A DNA stretch of 64,000 nucleotides from Phytomonospora endophytica (GCF_014202425.1 NZ_JACHGT010000003.1:248001-312000); one strand, 5' to 3'; shown: positions 44,840 to 54,281, numbered from the stretch's first letter. Program-made: numbers and translations. The notes: a model not told the origin generated them from the sequence alone.

Positions 44840-45370
44840 CTAGAGCTCGCGCCCGAGGATCGCGAACGGCCGGTCGTCACCGGGGAACAGCCGATGCCGC
44901 GCCAGGTCGACGAACCCGGTGCGCCGGTACAGCCGCCACGCCCGCGACTTCGCCTCGTCGGCCTCCGGCGTCGACAACACCACCGTCGAACCCGGAGCGT
45001 CGCCGAGCAGCTCGGTCAGCAGACGCGCACCCAGCCCACGCCCCTGCGCCTCCGGCCGCACCTGCAACTCGACCAGCTCGAACACGTCGCTCATCCACCG
45101 CCGGTACGCCTCCGGCGTCAGCCACTCGCCGACCTGGTCGTGCCACCACTGTCCCGGCCCGCCCAGATAGCCGTAGCCGAACCCGAGCAGCCGATCGTCG
45201 GCCGCCGTCACCGCCACGGCCCGCAGCCCCTCACGCTGCGAATGGGACACCACGAAACCGTGCCGCATCCGGGCGACCTCCGGCGGATACCCCATCGCCT
45301 CGGCGTACACCGAGAGGACCTCGTCCACCCGGGACGCGAGATCCTCCGGGGTCCAATGTGTCAGCGTCAT
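44840..45370 (-). CDS. GNAT-family N-acetyltransferase
   Basis: This protein of 176 residues has the acetyl-CoA binding motif VRPEAQGRGLGARLLTELL and the following LYRRTGF motif. GNAT enzymes acetylate amines of small molecules or proteins. The acceptor is unknown. The ATG of MTLTHWTPED is chosen; a longer form starting at 45388 is possible. It is convergent with the preceding gene and divergent from the amidohydrolase gene. Confidence 0.86.
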   Translation of the reverse strand: MTLTHWTPEDLASRVDEVLSVYAEAMGYPPEVARMRHGFVVSHSQREGLRAVAVTAADDRLLGFGYGYLGGPGQWWHDQVGEWLTPEAYRRWMSDVFELVELQVRPEAQGRGLGARLLTELLGDAPGSTVVLSTPEADEAKSRAWRLYRRTGFVDLARHRLFPGDDRPFAILGREL

Positions 45371-45524
45371 CAACGTACGGCTCCTCACCAGCTACGCCAG
45401 GTCTCGGCTGCACGCTACGCGATGGCCGCCAGCGTCACTCCACGACCGGATCGGTGACCACGCCACCGGCACGTCGGGTAGAACAGACCCCGACCGAAAG
45501 ATCCCCACGCACCCAGGAGCCGAC

Positions 45525-46697
45525 GTGTCCACCCACATCCTCGCCCTCACCGGCGGTCGTGTCCTGCCGATCGACGCCGAACCCCTCGACGACGGCGTCG
45601 TCATCGTCACCGACGGCCGCATCAGCGCCGTCGGCGACGCGACCACACCCATCCCCGACGGCGCCGAGATCGTCGACGCCACCGGCAAATGGATCGTCCC
45701 CGGCCTCATCGACGCCCACGTCCACCTCGGCGTCCACGAGGAAGGCGAGGGCTGGGCCGGGCAGGACACCAACGAGATGACCGACCCGGTCACCGCCCAC
45801 GTCCGCGCCATCGACGCCATCAACCCCGCCGAGATCGGCTTCGCCGACGCCGTCGCCGCCGGCGTCCTCGCCGTCAACGTCAACCCCGGCAGCGGCAACC
45901 CCATCGGCGGCCAGACCATCGCCCTGAAATGCGTCGGCCGCACCGTCGACGAGATGGCCCTGCGCGCCCCCAGCGGCCTCAAATCCGCCCTCGGCGAGAA
46001 CCCCAAGCGCGTCTACGGCGAGAAGAAGCAGACCCCCTCGACCCGCCTCGGCACCGCCGCGGTCATCCGGGGCGCCTTCGTCGACGCCGCCAACTACAAG
46101 GCCAGGCACGCCGCCGCCGAAGAGGGCAAGCCCGTCGACCGCGACCTCAAACTCGAAGCCCTCGTCGCCGTCCTCGACCGCCGGATCCCCTGGCGCCAGC
46201 ACTGCCACCGCGCCGACGACATCGCCACCGCCATGCGCATCGCCGAGGAGTTCGGCTACGAACTCGTCATCGACCACGGCACCGAGGCCCACCTGCTCGC
46301 CGACATCATCGCCGAGAAGAACATCCCCGTCATCATCGGACCACTGATGGTCTCCCGCAGCAAGGTCGAGGTCCGCAACCGCTCCATCGAGAACCCCGGC
46401 CTCCTCGCCGCCGCGGGCGTCACCATCGCCATCACCACCGACCACCCGGTCGTCCCCATCGGACACCTCGTCCACCAGGCCGCCTTCGCCGTCAAGGAAG
46501 GACTCGACCGCAAGGTCGCGATGGAGTCGCTCACCATCAACCCGGCACGGATCATGGGCGTCGACGACCGGCTCGGCTCCCTCACCGTCGGCAAGGACGC
46601 CGACTTCTGCGTCTGGTCCGGCGACCCCCTCGACGTCTACTCGCGCGTCGAGGTCGCCTACGTCGACGGCGAAGAGGTCTACCGCCACCAGCCCTGA
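45525..46697 (+). CDS. Amidohydrolase (imidazolonepropionase-like)
   Basis: This 390-residue metal-dependent amidohydrolase has the metal motif DAHVHLGVH near residue 65, later His residues in CHRADD and DHGTEAH, and the Asp in ITTDHP. It resembles imidazolonepropionase-type and uncharacterised cytoplasmic amidohydrolases. The N-terminal and C-terminal beta segments typical of the fold are present. The substrate is not known. AGGAG precedes the GTG/ATG start and a strong terminator follows. Confidence 0.86.
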   Translation: MSTHILALTGGRVLPIDAEPLDDGVVIVTDGRISAVGDATTPIPDGAEIVDATGKWIVPGLIDAHVHLGVHEEGEGWAGQDTNEMTDPVTAHVRAIDAINPAEIGFADAVAAGVLAVNVNPGSGNPIGGQTIALKCVGRTVDEMALRAPSGLKSALGENPKRVYGEKKQTPSTRLGTAAVIRGAFVDAANYKARHAAAEEGKPVDRDLKLEALVAVLDRRIPWRQHCHRADDIATAMRIAEEFGYELVIDHGTEAHLLADIIAEKNIPVIIGPLMVSRSKVEVRNRSIENPGLLAAAGVTIAITTDHPVVPIGHLVHQAAFAVKEGLDRKVAMESLTINPARIMGVDDRLGSLTVGKDADFCVWSGDPLDVYSRVEVAYVDGEEVYRHQP

Positions 46698-46709
46698 CCC
46701 CGACACGAA

Positions 46710-46740
46710 ACGGCCCCCACCGGGAAGGTGGGGGCCGTTC
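46710..46740. terminator. Convergent terminator hairpin
   Basis: The 13-bp arms AACGGCCCCCACC and GGTGGGGGCCGTT enclose GGGAA and are followed by CTC. It separates the amidohydrolase and DEAD-box genes. Confidence 0.87.
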
Positions 46741-46756
46741 TCACGTACTCGTGTCC

Positions 46757-48358
46757 CTAGCGGGCGCGGTCGTTGTAGCTCGGACGGTCCTTGCGGCCGC
46801 CCTGGCCGCGGTAACCACCCGACGAACGCGGGTGACCGTCACGCGGGTGGCGATCGTCGCGCTTGCCGTAACCACTGCGCTCGCCGCTGTAGGAGGACGA
46901 ACCACGGTCGCCGTAGCTCCGGCCGCCCGTGCGCTGCTCGCGGGGCTTGCGGTCCCAGCCGCCCTTGCCACCCTGCGAAGAGCGGTGCGGACGGTGCTCA
47001 CGCTCGACCTCGGGCGTGATCGTGCCGTTGCGGACGCCCTCGGCGTACTCGGCGGCACGACGCGCGCGGTCCTGCAGGTCGATGAGGCGGTCCTCGGCGG
47101 CCTGCAGCTTGCGGGTCAGCGCCACGATCTCCGACTCGGCGTCCTCGACGGCCCGGGTGGCCGCGTCGGCGCGCATGTCGGCGATCGACCGGGCACCGGT
47201 GATCTTGGTCAGCTCCGGCGTGAACGCGCCCTCGACACGGTGACGGACGGCGTCGACGCCCGCCTCCTCAAGGAGCTTGAACATGCCACGACGCTGGTGC
47301 GGGAGCACCAGGGTCGCGACGGTGCCGCTCTCACCGGCGCGAGCCGTGCGGCCGGCGCGGTGCAGGTAGTCCTTGGCGGTACCCGCCGGGTCGATGTGCA
47401 GAACCATGTCGACACCGTCGACGTGGATGCCTCGCGCCGCCACACCCGTGGCGACCAGGAGCGGCACACGGCCGTCCTTGAAGTCGGCGAGGGTCTTGGT
47501 GCGCGCGGCCTGGTTCATGCCGCCGTGCAGGGCCAGAGCCCGCACGCCACCGGCGTTGAGCTCCTCGACGACCCGCTCACAGCCCAGCTGCGTGCGGACG
47601 AAGGCGATGGTGCGACCGGTCCGGGCGGCGACCATGGCGGTCACCGCGGCCTTGTCACCCGGCTTCACGACGAGCACGTGGTGCTCCATCGTCGTCACGG
47701 CACCCGCCGACGGGTCGACCTCGTGGGTGACCGGGTCGTTCAGGTAACGCTTGACGAGGGTGTCGATCTCGTTCTCCAGGGTCGCCGAGAACAGCATCCG
47801 CTGCCCACCGGCCGGAACCTGGTCGAGGATCTCGGTGACCTCGGGCAGGAAGCCCATGTCGGCCATCTGGTCGGCCTCGTCGAGGACCGCGATCTCCACC
47901 TCGGACAGGTCGGCCACACCGCGCGCCATGAGGTCGCGCAGACGGCCCGGGGTCGCGACGAGAACGTCGACGCCGCGCTGGAGCGCGAAGATCTGACGCT
48001 GCATCGAGGTGCCGCCGCACACGACCTTGATGTCGAGGTTGAAGACGTTGCCGTAAGGCTCCAGCGACTCGGCCACCTGCATGGCCAGCTCGCGGGTGGG
48101 AACCAGCACGATGCCGCGCGGCTTGCGGGCCTTCGAGCGCTTCCCGTTGAGGCGCGTCAGCAGGGGCAGACCAAAGCTGAGGGTCTTGCCCGAGCCGGTG
48201 CGGCCGCGGCCGAGGATGTCACGACCCGACAGGGCGTCGGGAATGCTCGCGGCCTGGATGGGGAACGGCGTGGTCACGCCTCGCTCGGCGAGGGCGTCGA
48301 CGACACGCTGCGGCAGGCCCAGGTCGGTGAACGAGGGCATGTCGGTATTGAGAGACAA
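46757..48358 (-). CDS. DEAD-box RNA helicase
   Basis: This 533-residue ATP-dependent RNA helicase has the Q motif (PFPIQAASIP), Walker A GRTGSGKT, the DEAD motif VLDEADQM, SAT, and HRAGRTARAG. The C-terminal 80 residues are Arg/Gly/Ser-rich, as in cold-shock RNA-remodelling helicases. A TTG at 48358 with AAAGG upstream is one possible start; the ATG at 48340 is the alternative. The upstream 337 bases may hold a cold-shock leader, but I see no clear structure. Confidence 0.93.
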   Translation of the reverse strand: MSLNTDMPSFTDLGLPQRVVDALAERGVTTPFPIQAASIPDALSGRDILGRGRTGSGKTLSFGLPLLTRLNGKRSKARKPRGIVLVPTRELAMQVAESLEPYGNVFNLDIKVVCGGTSMQRQIFALQRGVDVLVATPGRLRDLMARGVADLSEVEIAVLDEADQMADMGFLPEVTEILDQVPAGGQRMLFSATLENEIDTLVKRYLNDPVTHEVDPSAGAVTTMEHHVLVVKPGDKAAVTAMVAARTGRTIAFVRTQLGCERVVEELNAGGVRALALHGGMNQAARTKTLADFKDGRVPLLVATGVAARGIHVDGVDMVLHIDPAGTAKDYLHRAGRTARAGESGTVATLVLPHQRRGMFKLLEEAGVDAVRHRVEGAFTPELTKITGARSIADMRADAATRAVEDAESEIVALTRKLQAAEDRLIDLQDRARRAAEYAEGVRNGTITPEVEREHRPHRSSQGGKGGWDRKPREQRTGGRSYGDRGSSSYSGERSGYGKRDDRHPRDGHPRSSGGYRGQGGRKDRPSYNDRAR

Positions 48359-48695
48359 CTATGAACCTTTCGGGATCACAAGCACGCGCCAAAGTCCCGT
48401 CCGGTTCCCAATCCCCTGGGAAGGACCGCCTGAATGCGATCTGCGACGGAATGCTCGGTACGCGCCCTGGGCGCCACCGGCATGGTGATACCCAATCGAA
48501 TGCGGCCGCGATGGCGGCCGGATTAGAAGTGTACGGGCAAGACCATCGAAACCCGTCACGCAGGGGGACAAGGGTGGGGGAACACACCTTTCCGGGGTGG
48601 TCCGGCCCGCCCGGAACAGTAGCGCGGGGGAGGGGAGAAGCGGGCACAAGGCGCTCGCCCGCGCGTATCCGCCGCGGCGCCGGTACCGTGTCACT
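48359..48695. other. 337-base intergenic region between DEAD-box and Lrp genes
   Basis: It separates divergent genes and must hold both promoters. A 7-bp hairpin lies at 48503-48520 (CGGCCGC / GCGGCCG). No gene was found. Confidence 0.5.
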
Positions 48696-49157
48696 GTGGA
48701 GGAACTGGACCGGTTGATCGTGGCCGCACTCACCGAGGACGGCCGCATGTCCTATACCGAACTCGCCGAACGCGTTGGCCTGTCGACTTCGGCGGTGCAC
48801 CAGCGGGTGAAGCGACTGGAGGAGCGCGGGGTCATTCGCGGCTACACCGCGCAGCTCGACTACGAGAAGGCCGGCCTGCCGCTCACCGCCTTCGTGGCGA
48901 TCCGCCCGATCGACCCGGCGGCCGACGACGACGCCCCGCAGCGCCTGTCGGCGCTCCCCGAGATCGAGGACTGCCACTCGGTGGCGGGGGAGGACTTCTA
49001 CCTGCTGAAGGTCCGGGTGTCCGGACCGACGGCGCTGGAGCGGCTGCTCGCCCGCATCCGCTCGGAAGCGGGCGTCACCCACCGCACGACCATCGTGCTG
49101 TCGACTCCCTATGAGGGCCGGGTGCCGAACCTGGCGGGGGCGAAGAAGGTCGTCTAG
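48696..49157 (+). CDS. Lrp/AsnC-family transcriptional regulator
   Basis: This 153-residue protein has an N-terminal HTH (MSYTELAERVGLSTSAVHQR) and a C-terminal RAM ligand-binding domain (IEDCHSVAGEDFYLLKVRV). Lrp/AsnC proteins respond to amino acids as octamers. The GTG start is followed by the usual EELDRLIVAALTEDGR helix. It is near but not in the lysine cluster; control of amino acid catabolism is a guess. A terminator follows. Confidence 0.9.
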   Translation: MEELDRLIVAALTEDGRMSYTELAERVGLSTSAVHQRVKRLEERGVIRGYTAQLDYEKAGLPLTAFVAIRPIDPAADDDAPQRLSALPEIEDCHSVAGEDFYLLKVRVSGPTALERLLARIRSEAGVTHRTTIVLSTPYEGRVPNLAGAKKVV

Positions 49158-49481
49158 GGCGGGGCCCGATCTCGCGAAAAGGGCAAAAGCCCAGCTCAGG
49201 GCCCGTACAAGCGCGAAAGTAAAGAGGCGACCGGCGGTCGCCTCTTTCTCCTGGCAATTCACGGACGATAATGAAGAGTTATGTCACTTAGCGGCGCGGG
49301 AACTGCTCTCCGCCGGGAGGAACCTCTCCACAAAAAACAAGGGCCGCCGAGTTGATCTTGAGGTTTTCGGGAGCGTGACCCGCCGACAGGGGGAGCGGGT
49401 GCGCGTTGGAGGCGTCGAGGCTCTCCACGTCTGGTCGCCGACGTGGCCGGCACGGACGAGTGGACGTCGTCCGGCAGGATC
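49158..49481. other. 324-base region between lrp-type and solute-binding-type genes
   Basis: It contains the terminator at 49221-49247 and the leader of the next gene. I see no further gene. Confidence 0.55.
49221..49247 (+). terminator. Terminator after the Lrp/AsnC gene
   Basis: The 12-bp arms AAAGAGGCGACC and GGTCGCCTCTTT enclose GGC and continue into CTCC. Confidence 0.85.
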
Positions 49482-50561
49482 ATGCGGATGCGGGAACCAG
49501 TGCGGATCGGAGCCCTTGCCCCACTGAGTCGACCCGGTTGGGTCGAGGCGGGCCGGCATCTGCTGGCCGGACTCGAAACGGCCGTCGATCACGTCGACGG
49601 CACCGGAGGGATCCTCGGGCGACCACTTGAACTGGTGGTGCGGGACACCGCGGCCGATCCGCTGCGGGCGGAGGCGGCGGTGGACGAACTCGCCGGCCTG
49701 GGCGTGGCGGCTCTGGTGGGGGAGTACCACAGTGTCGTCGCGCGAGCGGTGGCCGCGAGGGTCGACGTGCTCGGCCTGCCCTTCCTGTGCAGCTCGGCGG
49801 TTCTCGACGCGCTCACCGACCGGCCGACGGAGTGGGTCGCCCGTCTGTGTCCGGCGCAGTCGCACGGCTGGCGCGTCTACGCGGACTTCCTCCTCGACGC
49901 GGGCCACCGGCACATCGCCGTCGTGACCCAGCCGAGCGTCTACTGGGCGTCGGGCACCCGCGTCCTCACCGACCATTTCGCTTCGCGAGGCGGAACCGTC
50001 GTCGAACTCGACCTGGCCTCGCTCACGCCCTCGGAGGTGTGCGACGAGCTCGTCCGCCACCGGTCGACGGCCGTTCTCCTGCTCGCCGGGCATCCGGAGC
50101 CGGCGATGTCGGTCGTGGCATCCGTGCGCGGTGACCGGCGCCTGGCCGATCTGGTGATCGGGGCTCCGGCCGGTCAGCCGGAGTTCGCCGCATGGCGCGG
50201 ATCGCCGGACGGCGCCGGTTCGGCCATCCCGTTCCTGCGGTACCTGCCTGACCGTCTGGGGCCTCTCGGGGCTCGCGTCGAGACGGCCCTTCGCGCTCGA
50301 CTCGGCGAGGCACCTTCGTTCGTCGCCTTCGAGGGCTACGACACGGTGGCCGTCCTCGCCGATGTGATGCGTTCGCGGGGGATCGAGCGGGCGGACATCG
50401 CCGCGTCGTGGCCGCACGTCGACGTCGCGGGCACGCGCGGGCGGATCCGGTTCTCGCGTGTGCCCGGGATCGGGGTATGGCAGTGGGCGTGGCCGCCGGT
50501 CCAGGTCGTCGACCGGGATCCGGCGCGGCCCGATCGTTTTCGCGTTCTGCGCACCGGCTGA
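49482..50561 (+). CDS. Periplasmic-binding-protein-like protein without signal peptide
   Basis: This protein of about 359 residues has the two-domain type I solute-binding fold (LIV-BP/AmiC-like): RIGALAPLSRPGW at the start, DHVDGTGGILGRPLELVVRD, and FEGYDTVAVLADVM. No signal peptide or lipobox is visible, and no ABC permease genes adjoin. It may therefore be a cytoplasmic sensor like AmiC rather than a transporter component. The exact start is unsure (GTG 49443, ATG 49482 or 49488). Confidence 0.75.
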   Translation: MRMREPVRIGALAPLSRPGWVEAGRHLLAGLETAVDHVDGTGGILGRPLELVVRDTAADPLRAEAAVDELAGLGVAALVGEYHSVVARAVAARVDVLGLPFLCSSAVLDALTDRPTEWVARLCPAQSHGWRVYADFLLDAGHRHIAVVTQPSVYWASGTRVLTDHFASRGGTVVELDLASLTPSEVCDELVRHRSTAVLLLAGHPEPAMSVVASVRGDRRLADLVIGAPAGQPEFAAWRGSPDGAGSAIPFLRYLPDRLGPLGARVETALRARLGEAPSFVAFEGYDTVAVLADVMRSRGIERADIAASWPHVDVAGTRGRIRFSRVPGIGVWQWAWPPVQVVDRDPARPDRFRVLRTG

Positions 50562-50736
50562 GGTCGTTCGTGTCGGCTTGTCCGTCGATACCGAGAGGGC
50601 AGGGGAGCGGTGCCGTGGTCGCCCTACCGATCACGGCACCGTGCGGGCGCCATAACTCTCTATCGTTCCCTATCAGTCTCATGTTACGGTCGCATGCGGA
50701 AGCTTAGGGAATCATGCTCGCTCGAAAGGACGTCCC

Positions 50737-51180
50737 GTGTCAGCCTCGCTGTACTCCGTCGACCAAGTGGCCGAACTACTCGGCCTGCACGTCAAGACGG
50801 TGCGGAACTACGTCCGCGACGGGAAGCTGAAGGCCACGCGAATCGGCAAGCAGTACCGGATCGCGCGTGCCGACCTTGAGAAGTTCACCGGTACGGCCGC
50901 ACCCTCCCCGGTACGCGAGGAGGCCGCGCGGACCCGCGCGGTGGAGGTCTCGGCGGTCGTCCAGGTCGAGGCGATCGGGCGTGAAGAGGTCTCCTGGCTC
51001 GCCAACACCATCACCGGACACTCGCTCGGCCCGCCGCAGGGCGGCGAGCGGTTGCGGGTGGAGAACGTCTATGACGAGGAGCGGGCGGTGCTGAGGATCA
51101 TCGTGCACGGCGGTCCGGGCCGTTGTGCGGCACTGCTCGAACTCGTCGACACTTTGCTGAAGGAGCGTCGTCATGGCTGA
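50737..51180 (+). CDS. MerR/excisionase-type helix-turn-helix protein
   Basis: This 147-residue protein has an HTH_17 domain (YSVDQVAELLGLHVKTVRNY, then KLKATRIGKQYRIARADLEK) at residues 6-52. A C-terminal effector-like domain follows, ending RIIVHGGPGRCAALLELVDT. AAAGGA lies six bases before the GTG start. It overlaps the next gene by 8 bases, so the pair is a regulatory unit rather than a phage excisionase. Confidence 0.85.
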   Translation: MSASLYSVDQVAELLGLHVKTVRNYVRDGKLKATRIGKQYRIARADLEKFTGTAAPSPVREEAARTRAVEVSAVVQVEAIGREEVSWLANTITGHSLGPPQGGERLRVENVYDEERAVLRIIVHGGPGRCAALLELVDTLLKERRHG

Positions 51181-51559
51181 CAGTCTGGAATCGATCGGGG
51201 GCGTCCCGGTGTTCGTGTGCGGCGCCGAGGGTGAGGTGGTCGCGAACGACAGGGACGCGGTGGATCTGATCGCCGGGGCGTACAGCGTGGAGGCGTCGTG
51301 GGTGCTGGTGCCGGTGGAGCGGCTTGAGCCGGACTTCTTCGTATTGCGTTCGGGGGTGGCCGGTCAGGTTCTCGGGAAGTTCGCCGACTACCGGATGGGG
51401 CTGGTCGTGGTCGGTGACGTCTCGGGGTGGGTGGCCGAGAGCGATGCGCTGCGGGATCTGCTGCGGGAGTCGAACCGGGGTAGGCAGGCGTGGTTCGTGG
51501 CCGACCGGGCGGAGGCTGAGGGTCGGCTGGCGGCGGTGGGTGCGGCGTTGAACCGTTAG
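51173..51559 (+). CDS. DUF4180-like protein
   Basis: This 128-residue protein resembles the DUF4180 family. It has the segments RDAVDLIAGAYSVEASWVLV, PDFFVLRSGVAGQVLGKFAD and YRMGLVVVGD. There is no signal or membrane segment. It overlaps the HTH gene by 8 bases. Its role is unknown; it may be a partner or ligand-binding subunit of that regulator. A strong terminator follows. Confidence 0.68.
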   Translation: MADSLESIGGVPVFVCGAEGEVVANDRDAVDLIAGAYSVEASWVLVPVERLEPDFFVLRSGVAGQVLGKFADYRMGLVVVGDVSGWVAESDALRDLLRESNRGRQAWFVADRAEAEGRLAAVGAALNR

Positions 51560-51613
51560 CCGCCTGGTCGAGGGTGACCCTGAACCTCTACTTGAGGGTT
51601 AGGTTGGCGTGCG

Positions 51614-51643
51614 AAAGGGCCGTCGCGATCGCGACGGCCCTTT
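51614..51643. terminator. Palindromic terminator between DUF4180-like and kamA genes
   Basis: The 13-bp arms AAAGGGCCGTCGC and GCGACGGCCCTTT enclose GATC and are followed by a T on the plus strand, so it serves the converging transcripts. Confidence 0.88.
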
Positions 51644-51650
51644 TCGTGTT

Positions 51651-53096
51651 CTAGAGGCTGGCGGCTCGTGACAGCGCGGCGGCCTGTTTGGCTTCGGCGG
51701 CGATGTCGGCGGGTGCGTGGTTCTCGCGCCATGCGGCCTGGCCCTCTTCGGGGAGGGTGTCGATCGGGTCGTAGTAGGGGTATTCGCGGGTGAGCGCCTC
51801 GGGGTCGGTCATCTCGATCGAGGTGCGGTAGTTCTTGGTCCAGTAGGAGACGCCTTTGACGGTGTCGTAGCGGGAGACCTGATGGACCCAGCGTTTGCCG
51901 ACGAAGGGGACGTCGCAGACGATGCGGGGGGTGGCGTAGCCGGGTAGGTAGCCCATGATGGCGGTTTGGAGGGCCTGGGCGGTGGCGAGGGATGTGCGCC
52001 AGTGTTCGGCGTTGGGGATCATGTCGCACATGTAGAAGTAGTACGGCAGGATGTTGGCCTCGCCCTGGAGGGCGAAGCAGAGGTCGAGCAGGGCGGCGGG
52101 GGTGTCGTTGACGCCGCGGAGGAGCACGCCTTGGTTGCGGACGTCGCGGACGCCGGCGTCGAGGGCGGCGCGGGCGGCTTTGGCGACGAGTGGGGTGACC
52201 GACTGGGCGTGGTTGACGTGGGTGTGGATCGCGAGGTTGACGCCGCGTTCGCGGGCGGTGGTGGCGATCCGGCCGAGTCCGTCGACGACGTCGTCTTGCA
52301 GCCAGTGCTGCGGCAGGGCCGCGAGTGCTTTGGTGGCGAGGCGGATGTCGCGGATGGTGGGGACGTCGAGGAGTCGGGCGAGGAAGCTTTCGAGGTTCTT
52401 CCAGGGGACGTTGGCGACGTCGCCGCCGGAGACGACCACGTCGCGGACGCCGGGGTGGTCGTTGAGGTAGTCGATCATGGCGTCGTAGCGGTCCTTGGGT
52501 TTCAAGGTCAGCTTGAGCTTGTCGACGGTGGGGGTGGAGTTGCCGACGAGGTCCATGCGGGTGCAGTGCCCGCAGTACTGCGGGCAGGTGGAGAGCAGTT
52601 CGGCGAGGACCTTGGTGGGGTAGCGGTGGGTGAGGCCTTCGGCGACCCACATGTCGTGTTCGTGGAGTGAGTCGCGGGTGGCGTAGGGGTGTGAGGGCCA
52701 GTCGCGGCGGCGGTCGGAGGCCACCGGGATCATGTAGCGGCGCACCGGGTCGGCGTAGAAGGCCTCGGTCCAGGAGCCGGGGGTGGTGTCGGCGTCGTGG
52801 GTGACCATGGTGTTGATCATCTGTGGCGGGATGAGCATCGACATGGTGGCCAGGTGTTCCTGGTCGTCGGCGAGGTCTTTGTAGAAGCGTTCGTCGACGA
52901 GGTCGCCGAGCAGGGTGTGGAGCTGTTTGATGTTCTTGACGCAGTTGACGCGTTGCCACTGCGCGTTTTCCCACTGTTCGGTGGTGATGTCGCGCCAGCC
53001 GGGGAAGCGTCGCCAGTCTGGTTCGACGAGTTCGGTTCGCCGGTACAGGTACGGCTGTTCGGCCGGTCCTGTTGTGGCGGGGTCCGTCAACGACAC
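51651..53096 (-). CDS. kamA: Lysine 2,3-aminomutase
   Basis: This 481-residue radical-SAM, PLP-dependent enzyme converts L-lysine to L-beta-lysine. The [4Fe-4S] motif is CPQYCGHC (C171, C175, C178). The PLP region is present in TPRIVCDVPFVGKRWVHQVS. The order and length match KamA proteins. It starts at GTG and is divergent from kdd with 136 bases between, so the two units of the lysine pathway can share a promoter region. It acts in the cytoplasm and needs a reduced cluster, which makes it oxygen-sensitive. Confidence 0.95.
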   Translation of the reverse strand: MSLTDPATTGPAEQPYLYRRTELVEPDWRRFPGWRDITTEQWENAQWQRVNCVKNIKQLHTLLGDLVDERFYKDLADDQEHLATMSMLIPPQMINTMVTHDADTTPGSWTEAFYADPVRRYMIPVASDRRRDWPSHPYATRDSLHEHDMWVAEGLTHRYPTKVLAELLSTCPQYCGHCTRMDLVGNSTPTVDKLKLTLKPKDRYDAMIDYLNDHPGVRDVVVSGGDVANVPWKNLESFLARLLDVPTIRDIRLATKALAALPQHWLQDDVVDGLGRIATTARERGVNLAIHTHVNHAQSVTPLVAKAARAALDAGVRDVRNQGVLLRGVNDTPAALLDLCFALQGEANILPYYFYMCDMIPNAEHWRTSLATAQALQTAIMGYLPGYATPRIVCDVPFVGKRWVHQVSRYDTVKGVSYWTKNYRTSIEMTDPEALTREYPYYDPIDTLPEEGQAAWRENHAPADIAAEAKQAAALSRAASL

Positions 53097-53232
53097 GTTA
53101 ACGCCTCCTCGGCATTGAGATACGCGATTCGACAGAGGCTACTAGCGGAAACCCTCCTGATGTCAAGCTACCCCGCCGGAGAATCTTCGGTTAGGCTGCT
53201 GGCATCTTGGCGTGTGTGTTCGAGGAGGTTTC

Positions 53233-54279
53233 ATGTCTTCGCCTGCGGGTTTGCATCGGGTTTTGGAGCCGTCGGGCGTTTTGCCCCAGGCGGCCTGGCG
53301 CTTGGACGCGAGCCGCGCGATCGGTGCCGACGAGGTGCGGATCCGGGTGGAGAGGCTGAACCTGGACGCGGCGAGTTTCCGTCAGCTCAGCGTCAAGTTC
53401 GGTGGGGACGGTGACAAGGTCCGTCAAGAGGTCCTGCGGATCGTCGCCGAGCGCGGAAAGATGCACAATCCGGACACCGGTTCGGGTGGGATGCTGATCG
53501 GGACGGTCGAAGAGGTCGGCCCGGACTCCCCACTGGGACTGTCGGTCGGGCAGCGGGTGGCGACGCTGGTGTCGCTGACGCTGACGCCGCTGGTGATCTC
53601 CGACGGCCTGGCCGGCTGGGACGGGCTCGGCGAGCAGGTTCCGGCCGGGGGGCACGCGGTGTTGTTCGCGCGGTCGATCGCGGCGGTGTTGCCCGATGAT
53701 CTGCCGGCGGATCTGGCCTTGGCGGTGTTCGATGTGTGCGGGGCGCCGGCGTTGACGGCGCGGGTGGTGTCGGAGTTCATCGCCGATACCGGTCGTGCGC
53801 CGCATGTGGCGGTGTTGGGGGCGGCGGGTAAGAGTGGTGCCTTGTCGTTGGCGGCGGCCCGTGCCACGGGGGCGGGTCGCGTGACGGGTTTGGTGCCGAC
53901 GCCGTCGGAGGCGAAGTTGCTGGCGGAGTCGGGTCTGGCCGATGCGGTGGTGATCGCGGATGCGACCGATCCGGTGGCGACGGCGGCGGCGGTGGAGGGT
54001 GTGGGGGCCCTGGCGGATGTGACGGTGGTGTGTGTGGATGTGCCGGGGTGTGAGCACGGGGCGATTCTGGCGACGTCTGATGGTGGGACGGTGGTGTTCT
54101 TTTCGATGGCGACGTCGTTTCCGGCGGCGGCGTTGGGGGCGGAGGGTTTGGCGGCCGATGTGCGGATGCTGATCGGGAACGGGTTCACGCCGGGGCATGC
54201 GGATCTGGCGTTGCGGCTGGTGCGTTCGGTGCCGGGGGTCCGTGCGATGTTCGACCGGCGGTTGGCTGAGACTAGGTAG
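53233..54279 (+). CDS. kdd: L-erythro-3,5-diaminohexanoate dehydrogenase
   Basis: This 348-residue enzyme oxidises L-erythro-3,5-diaminohexanoate to (S)-5-amino-3-oxohexanoate with NAD(P), the third step of lysine fermentation. It has the Rossmann motif VAVLGAAGKSGALSLAAARA in the middle and the N-terminal pattern HRVLEPSGVLPQAAWRLD, characteristic of Kdd. The ATG at 53233 follows GAGGAGG at 4-base spacing. It is the first gene of the plus-strand cluster. Confidence 0.92.
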   Translation: MSSPAGLHRVLEPSGVLPQAAWRLDASRAIGADEVRIRVERLNLDAASFRQLSVKFGGDGDKVRQEVLRIVAERGKMHNPDTGSGGMLIGTVEEVGPDSPLGLSVGQRVATLVSLTLTPLVISDGLAGWDGLGEQVPAGGHAVLFARSIAAVLPDDLPADLALAVFDVCGAPALTARVVSEFIADTGRAPHVAVLGAAGKSGALSLAAARATGAGRVTGLVPTPSEAKLLAESGLADAVVIADATDPVATAAAVEGVGALADVTVVCVDVPGCEHGAILATSDGGTVVFFSMATSFPAAALGAEGLAADVRMLIGNGFTPGHADLALRLVRSVPGVRAMFDRRLAETR

Positions 54280-54281
54280 TC

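Noticed and set aside
45689-48364. An 891-codon plus-strand open frame across the amidohydrolase and DEAD-box genes
   Set aside because: It spans a strong terminator and both recognised genes, and its composition is low-complexity Arg-rich.
50737-51180. HTH protein as a phage excisionase, implying an integrated element
   Set aside because: There is no integrase, attachment repeat or tRNA nearby, and the protein has an added C-terminal domain.
51614-51643. The palindrome near kamA as an attachment or operator site
   Set aside because: Its position between convergent genes and the flanking A/T tracts fit a bidirectional terminator.
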